Shown piece after piece: positions 32,015-36,184 of a stretch of DNA of 36,184 bases. Every line of letters begins with the position of its first letter. Position 1 is the stretch's first letter. A model generated the notes under the pieces. That model was not told the DNA's origin, did not search any database, and was given only the letters and a program-made list of their open reading frames with translations. The stretch is from an uncultured Eubacteriales bacterium. Its GTDB lineage: Bacteria; Bacillota; Clostridia; Lachnospirales; Lachnospiraceae. The position numbers and the translations under genes were made by a program. The stretch is from assembly GCA_900549105.1 (NCBI GenBank), contig URND01000014.1:1-36184 (forward strand), given 5' to 3'.

Positions 32015-32299
32015 AATCTGTTCCGTATCGGCAACATCAGTCAGGCGTTTTTTGCCATCGGCGGCTGTCATTTTCAACTGCTGACAATTTGTCAGCAGTT
32101 CATTTGCGCCCTCATCTTTTAGTCTTTGTTTCAATTTGGCCCAATAATTACTTGCACCGCGCGGTGTTTTCTGATCGGTTAGAACAGAAATTACATCCAC
32201 AATGGAAAAATACCATTCTTCCCGTTCCACATCCCAAGCGGTGCGGATTTGTTTATCTTTATATAACTGGATAGCGTCATTATTTTTTAATTCGCCCAC
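32009..32299 (-). pseudogene. 3'-truncated BRO-N (phage antirepressor-like) gene
   Basis: This 96-aa remnant has a BRO-N domain (IRTAWDVEREEWYFSIVDVI, ASNYWAKLKQRLKDEG, ELLTNCQQLKMTAADGK) and stops at ADTEQIL. Full-length relatives, as I recall them, continue well past this point to roughly 250-280 aa, so the C-terminal half is missing. The stop codon falls where pilT ends, suggesting a deletion or recombination that joined the two. It starts with GTG after AGAAGG. A perfect 25-nt palindrome lies within it at 32076-32100. Confidence 0.7.
32076..32100. repeat. Perfect palindrome inside the BRO-N remnant
   Basis: Two 12-nt arms, AACTGCTGACAA and TTGTCAGCAGTT, are exact reverse complements around one central T. 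It encodes the ELLTNCQQL segment, which I recall as conserved in this family. With no T-run after it, it is not a standard terminator. It could be a protein-binding site or pair as a hairpin at the end of the pilT transcript. Confidence 0.75.
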
Positions 32300-32389
32300 A
32301 TCTATGTACCTTCTTTTCGCGAGGATAGTCTTAGTTTATCGCATCTTTCCTCCTGTCTAAAACCGTCTATCTCCCGATATCTCGCTCTA

Positions 32390-32890
32390 CTATTCCTCAG
32401 AAAGGAGTTTCCCTGCAATCCGGAGCAATACCCCCGCCACGATAATGCAGATCATATATATTTTGCCCTGAATTCCCGTGAGAACCGGCAGATATTTCCC
32501 GATTCCGGGCAGGTGAAATACAACTTTTCCTATCAAATGATTATAGGCTATCGGGGTGACGTCATTGCCTGCATTGGCATCGCCTTTCGTTACAAATTCT
32601 TTCTCATCTTTACGGTTTTCCACCACGCGGTGGGTCACTACAGCCGCCGAGTCATGTCCGCCGTAAAAGACTATCACGTCCCCCGGCGTCACCGCCGTCG
32701 GCTCCGCTTTCTTTGCATAAACAATACTTCCCACCGGAATCTCCGGCTCCATACTCCCGCTCACAATGGCATATGTCTGAAAGCCAAACAGCCTCGGAAC
32801 CGCCAGCGGAATACACATAATAACAACTATTGCGAGCAGCAGCAGCCCGATGATATTACAGGCTGCTGCTATCTTTTTTCCGAATTTCAC
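32390..32890 (-). CDS. sipW: SipW-type signal peptidase I
   Basis: This 166-aa membrane protease is of the ER/archaeal type found with TasA systems. Catalytic Ser is S46 in SGSMEPEIPVGS, His is H87 in VVTHRVV, and an acid residue is D104 or D110 in TKGDANAGND. TM helices lie at about 8-30 and 138-160. It should process the special signal peptides of the TasA-like proteins encoded upstream in the same operon. The start is GTG with GGGGGAA before it, 19 bp after the surface-protein gene. It is the last gene of this minus-strand operon. Confidence 0.9.
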   Translation of the reverse strand: MKFGKKIAAACNIIGLLLLAIVVIMCIPLAVPRLFGFQTYAIVSGSMEPEIPVGSIVYAKKAEPTAVTPGDVIVFYGGHDSAAVVTHRVVENRKDEKEFVTKGDANAGNDVTPIAYNHLIGKVVFHLPGIGKYLPVLTGIQGKIYMICIIVAGVLLRIAGKLLSEE

Positions 32891-32909
32891 TTTATTATTC
32901 CCCCGTATT

Positions 32910-33917
32910 TCATTTATCCGAAGTCTTTTTCCGCTTTATAAAGAAGAAATATAAAGCTGCTCCGATGGCTGCCGCACATACTGCGCCAATCAAAACATGG
33001 CCAAGCATTGAGCTTGCATTCTCCGGCGAAGTTTCTTCAGATGCTCCCGGAAGCTCCACATTCGACAATGGCTTCTGCTCATCATCAAGGTCTACCAGCT
33101 CCTGCGGAACACTTTCATCTTCAAGCTCCTGGAGTTCCTGATTCTCCTCTTCATTTGGATCGCCGACATTCTCTTCATTCGCTTCGTTTCCGGCAGCTTC
33201 TTCTCCGGCGCCCGCTTCTGTTCCTGTGCCCGTGCCTGCGGCTGTACCTGTAGTTGTACCTGCGGCCGTTCCCGTTCCTTCGCCGCTGGCCGGCGTCTCT
33301 GCTGTCGGAGCCGGAATCGGTGAATATACAAAAGTAAATACATTCTGAGATTCATCGCTGACAAGTGTTTTTGTCAGATTATAGGCATCCGGGACATAGC
33401 CTTCTACGTATAAGAAAGCTACCACCGGCTTATCTCCCACATTGCCGTAATGGGTTTCACTTGGCGCAAGGGTATTCCCGGCGGCATCCTGGAAATTCAC
33501 TGTATAAGCCGCCATATCGCCCTGAATACCGTAGGCTACCACATAATCCTCATCCCCGGTGACCTCAAAGGATGCTGCCGATACCGTATTATTATCATAT
33601 CCGCTTTTTCGGATACCTTTGACATAGTATTTTCCGCCGTCGTTCAAAGCGACCGCCCCGCCGGACGCTGCCTGAAGTCCGACCCTGTCGCCAATCTCAA
33701 GCCCTGTTACCGTAATTTTAGAACCGCTGACATTTACCTGCGCCCTGCCCGAGCTGCTGTTGACCTGCACGCCTGCACCGGTGAAGGTTCCCTTATCTCC
33801 CGCATAAAATGTTACCACATAGGTGTATTTATCTGCTGCCAGAACACGGAGACTTCCGGCCTGCAGCACAACGCAGACCGTGAGGATGGCCAGCACAATT
33901 TTTCGGAATCTATTCAT
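32910..33917 (-). CDS. Membrane-anchored surface protein with MucBP-like region
   Basis: This 335-aa protein has an N-terminal signal peptide (to about residue 28, VLAADKY), a beta-rich region of about 100 residues, then a MucBP-like stretch (YTVNFQDAAGNTLAPSETHY, VEGYVPDAYNLTKTL). A low-complexity Thr/Gly/Ala and then Glu-rich stalk spans about residues 200-295. A TM helix with basic tail (FFFIKRKKTSDK) closes it. There is no LPXTG-type motif before that helix, so it probably stays in the membrane. Its start overlaps the upstream gene by 8 bp. It is made with SipW and may anchor the fibre proteins. Confidence 0.7.
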   Translation of the reverse strand: MNRFRKIVLAILTVCVVLQAGSLRVLAADKYTYVVTFYAGDKGTFTGAGVQVNSSSGRAQVNVSGSKITVTGLEIGDRVGLQAASGGAVALNDGGKYYVKGIRKSGYDNNTVSAASFEVTGDEDYVVAYGIQGDMAAYTVNFQDAAGNTLAPSETHYGNVGDKPVVAFLYVEGYVPDAYNLTKTLVSDESQNVFTFVYSPIPAPTAETPASGEGTGTAAGTTTGTAAGTGTGTEAGAGEEAAGNEANEENVGDPNEEENQELQELEDESVPQELVDLDDEQKPLSNVELPGASEETSPENASSMLGHVLIGAVCAAAIGAALYFFFIKRKKTSDK

Positions 33918-34686
33918 GATGCATCCCCCTCTCCCGTTTGTTCCTTTTTAACCGCATAACAGCTAAAATCAATAGGACCAAACCGCTGATCAGCGCCGCT
34001 GCCGACCACAGGCCCAAATGACTCGAATCCCCCGTTTGGACAACTGTCCCCTGCTCGCCGGGCTTCTTCCTCTCACCTGTCGGTGTTGTGCCTGATGGGG
34101 TTGTTGACGCAGCCACCTTCTCCACTGCGAAATTCATCTGCAGATCCGCCAGTGTATTCTGATAAGCATTTCCCTGAGTTTCACCGTCCAGGGCCACTTC
34201 CAGCGAAATTCTCCCGCTCTCCCCGGAATTCAGCCGCTCCAGATACAGATAATCTTTTAAAGATTCTGTTGCTTCATGAAGTCCTTCACCGGCACTTGAG
34301 GCCTTCTCACCGCCGACAGCTTCACTGCTGTACAGGGTCGTCGCCTCTCCGGCATGGTTTGTATAGGTTAAAATATAGGTGTATGCGCCGCCGTTTGCCA
34401 CGGACTGGCTGTCCTCAAGACTGGAAAGTACCTCATTCGTCATATACCAGTCTGTTGTATAATCTGCGGAATTCTTAAGACTGAGAGAAACCGTCGACTT
34501 ATCCCCCGGCTGCATCGCCAATATGACATCGGACAGACTTCCGGTACTGAAATTGCTTTCCATTTTCTCCCCGTTAAATTCAACCGCCCATCCATCGTCA
34601 CCTTTATGTTCCTCCGCCTGAACTGTCATCACGCTGCCCGTCATGAGAAGCAGCATCGCAACAAAGCAAAGCATCCTCTTCTTCAT
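33910..34686 (-). CDS. Surface protein with QTGD-type C-terminal sorting signal
   Basis: This 258-aa protein has a signal peptide (VMTVQAEEH, cleavage near 25), a beta-rich body resembling other proteins in SipW/TasA clusters (VSLSLKNSADYTTDWYMTNEVL), and a C-terminal sorting-like end: TVVQTGDSSHLGLW, a hydrophobic helix, then MRLKRNKRERG. QTGD followed by a TM and basic tail suggests attachment by a sortase, none of which is visible here. GAGGGAGG lies 9 nt before the ATG. It lies between the TasA-like genes and the MucBP-like gene. Confidence 0.7.
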   Translation of the reverse strand: MKKRMLCFVAMLLLMTGSVMTVQAEEHKGDDGWAVEFNGEKMESNFSTGSLSDVILAMQPGDKSTVSLSLKNSADYTTDWYMTNEVLSSLEDSQSVANGGAYTYILTYTNHAGEATTLYSSEAVGGEKASSAGEGLHEATESLKDYLYLERLNSGESGRISLEVALDGETQGNAYQNTLADLQMNFAVEKVAASTTPSGTTPTGERKKPGEQGTVVQTGDSSHLGLWSAAALISGLVLLILAVMRLKRNKRERGMHHE

Positions 34687-34703
34687 ATTCTTCTGCCTCC
34701 CTC

Positions 34704-35462
34704 TTAATTAAGCAGGCTCAGGCCGCCGCCTGAACCGACGGCAACATCGATGCCCCATGCGCTCTTAATTGCGGCCGCCCCATTATGAGTCTGTACCGCA
34801 TCGGTCTCAGCCTCAAGAACAAACATATATCCGTCATACGCATAAGTTGTCGTAACAATAGTTCCGCTGCCGGTTGTTTCCCTTGTCTCTTTAAACTTTT
34901 TCGCAACCGAGCTGTCAATTGTAATCGTATCGGAAAATGCAGGCGCTGTCTCCCCCGGGGCAAGTATTCCCGTATAATATAAAACGGTTCGCTCATCCGT
35001 GGATGCCTGTTCATCCTCCACCCAGCCATTGCCTGTCAGGTTGAGATCGATAAGTTCCGGCGACAACTCCGTTGTCTTATTACCTTCTTTATCTACCCAA
35101 TAGCGGTAGACCATCACCCGCACATACTGGTCAATCGTCCCGCTGTTCTTAACGGAAAGGGCTTCCGGATAGGCCTTACCCGGAACAAGCTTCTCCCCGG
35201 CTTCCGCATCAATCATATTTGCCAGCAATTCTCCGGTATTCTCATTCCAGGCATCGCCGCTGCCCGTGTAATTTCTCCAACTAATATCATTGCCATTCTC
35301 TGTCAGAGTTACGCCGATATCGTATACTTGAATCTGGGCCGTATAATTCTCGCTGAAATAGGTAAGGGCCGCCTGGCTTGAACCCGCGGTTCCAAGCACC
35401 AGCAGGACGGCTGCCAGCCCGAATAAAACAAATGTCGTTATATCCTTGCGGTTTTTATTCAT
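34704..35462 (-). CDS. TasA/camelysin-like exported protein (SipW substrate)
   Basis: This 252-aa protein has an N-terminal segment TTFVLFGLAAVLLVLGTAGSS followed by QAALTYFSENYTAQIQVYDIGV, which matches the SipW-dependent signal peptide style (hydrophobic core, then a TYFS-like sequence). The mature part is beta-rich, with LSVKNSGTIDQYVRVMVYRYWVD typical of TasA/CalY-like proteins that form fibres. The ATG at 35462 follows GAGGGAGG and overlaps the previous gene by 8 bp; the upstream in-frame extension to 35549 is rejected. It is co-transcribed with sipW. Confidence 0.78.
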   Translation of the reverse strand: MNKNRKDITTFVLFGLAAVLLVLGTAGSSQAALTYFSENYTAQIQVYDIGVTLTENGNDISWRNYTGSGDAWNENTGELLANMIDAEAGEKLVPGKAYPEALSVKNSGTIDQYVRVMVYRYWVDKEGNKTTELSPELIDLNLTGNGWVEDEQASTDERTVLYYTGILAPGETAPAFSDTITIDSSVAKKFKETRETTGSGTIVTTTYAYDGYMFVLEAETDAVQTHNGAAAIKSAWGIDVAVGSGGGLSLLN

Positions 35463-35994
35463 TGCCTGCGCCTCCCTCTGTATTGACTTCAAAGGACTGA
35501 GCCCATACTTCCGCATCGGAAGCCGGATACGGATTACCATTCTCATCATATATTACCGGGGCACACTCCTGAATAACAATGACATCAAAATCTGTCCCCA
35601 GTTCCTTGATTTCTTCGGAAGCATGGATAGATACGAGCAGCTCATCCGTCATACCGCCAACCGGCACGATATCCCCATAATAATAATATCCGTCACCGCC
35701 CAAAACCCATTGGCTGCTTCCTTCATAGGTAAGCTCTACCAGGCTGCCTGCAAATACCTTCACCCGGACATAACAGTCGGCATTGCCCTGGTTGCTCACC
35801 CGGATATGCTTCTGTCCGTCATACTCTTCCTCGAGTTCCGTTGAGTTTCCCAGAGTCAGGACCTTACCGCCCTGGGCCCTCGCATAAGTTGTAAAATAGG
35901 CCAGCGAATCCTTCACCGATATCCCCAGTACCGCCACAAAAGCAAGAACTGCCAGCAATACGCCTATTCGATTCTGTGATTTCTTTATTTTCAT
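35455..35994 (-). CDS. TasA/camelysin-like exported protein (SipW substrate)
   Basis: This 179-aa protein has a signal-like N-terminus (RIGVLLAVLAFVAVLGISVK followed by DSLAYFTTYARA), the LAYFT form seen in SipW-dependent substrates. The mature part shows IRVSNQGNADCYVRVKVFAG, the same motif as the neighbouring 252-aa protein (NSGTIDQYVRVMVY), so the two are probably paralogous fibre subunits. Its start is 3 bp after the stop of the partial gene, with GGAGAGGAG upstream. Confidence 0.78.
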   Translation of the reverse strand: MKIKKSQNRIGVLLAVLAFVAVLGISVKDSLAYFTTYARAQGGKVLTLGNSTELEEEYDGQKHIRVSNQGNADCYVRVKVFAGSLVELTYEGSSQWVLGGDGYYYYGDIVPVGGMTDELLVSIHASEEIKELGTDFDVIVIQECAPVIYDENGNPYPASDAEVWAQSFEVNTEGGAGNE

Positions 35995-35997
35995 GGC

Positions 35998-36184
35998 TTA
36001 CTCCTCTCCGATATTTCCTGCATTATCCGCCTGCGGGTTCCATTCCCAGCCTTCGCCGATATGTTCAAAATGATTGACGACACTCGTTCCATAGCCGGGA
36101 TATTCATAATCATTGGTAAACTCCGCTGTAGCCGGATAGCCCTCCGTCTCAGGGGTGACTACCGTGACATCCACAGAAGGGACG
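35998..36184 (-). CDS. C-terminal part of an exported protein, cut by the right edge
   Basis: The minus strand is open from the edge to a TAA at 35998-36000 and encodes the last 61 residues of a protein. They include DVTVVTPETEGYPATAEFTN and HFEHIGEGWEWNPQADN. The close link to two TasA-like genes and the Thr/Glu-rich beta-like composition suggest another member of the exported fibre set. The N-terminus is outside the window, so this is tentative. Confidence 0.6.
   Translation of the reverse strand, partial: VPSVDVTVVTPETEGYPATAEFTNDYEYPGYGTSVVNHFEHIGEGWEWNPQADNAGNIGEE

Noticed and set aside
32009..32299. Prophage remnant around the BRO-N gene
   Set aside because: No other phage gene is seen nearby; a lone truncated BRO-N gene does not support a prophage.

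Overview
The window looks like a chromosomal segment of a low-to-mid GC, spore-forming Firmicute, most likely Lachnospiraceae (class Clostridia). The grounds are strong AGGAGG-type ribosome binding sites, tightly packed operons, a SpoVT regulator, a SipW/TasA-type export cluster, a QTGD-type surface protein and a reduced type IV pilus operon. I cannot name the species.

Region 1 (1-11.9 kb, all minus strand) is a type III CRISPR-Cas effector operon of the III-D kind, close to the III-Dv layout. Transcribed order: a 434-aa HTH-like protein, a Hanks-type kinase with a helical/TPR C-terminus, an HD-less Cas10 with intact GGDD, a large fused RAMP (Cas7-Cas5-Cas11/Csx10-like), a double-Cas7 RAMP, Csx19-like, and a TIGR03986-type RAMP with a basic linker and OB-like tail. 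Genes overlap or nearly touch, so kinase and effector are probably made together. Downstream lie a leader and the first CRISPR repeat, whose array runs off the left edge. No cas1, cas2, cas6 or CARF/SAVED effector is visible.

Region 2 (12.0-16.0 kb, minus) is a five-gene operon I cannot assign to a known system: two charged helical proteins, a four-TM protein with a cytosolic coiled coil, an OmpA-like lipoprotein and a membrane M48 metalloprotease. Next comes a decayed three-repeat CRISPR array (16.23-16.40 kb) with a second copy of the same leader and its 16-17 bp inverted repeat. Two related leader/hairpin/repeat blocks therefore bracket about 16 kb.

Region 3 (16.5-20.6 kb, minus) is ordinary chromosome: yaaA, an isochorismatase-fold hydrolase, a ThiE/TenI protein, larB, a DUF1622 membrane protein and spoVT.

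Region 4 (20.7-25.8 kb, plus) encodes a phosphorelay and c-di-GMP module: REC-HD-GYP-PAS-GGDEF, a free Hpt protein and a hybrid kinase with two receivers. A terminator follows, then an AT-rich Abi_2/HEPN abortive infection gene (minus).

Region 5 (27.1-32.0 kb, plus) is a type IV pilus-like operon: transglutaminase lipoprotein, PilC/GspF protein, four small single-TM or pilin-like proteins and PilT. A 3'-truncated BRO-N gene abuts it.

Region 6 (32.4-36.2 kb, minus) is a SipW signal peptidase with TasA/camelysin-like and wall- or membrane-anchored surface proteins. The most upstream gene is cut by the right edge.

The candidate for an undescribed system is the kinase-containing type III-D locus, possibly with the membrane/protease operon enclosed by the duplicated leaders.
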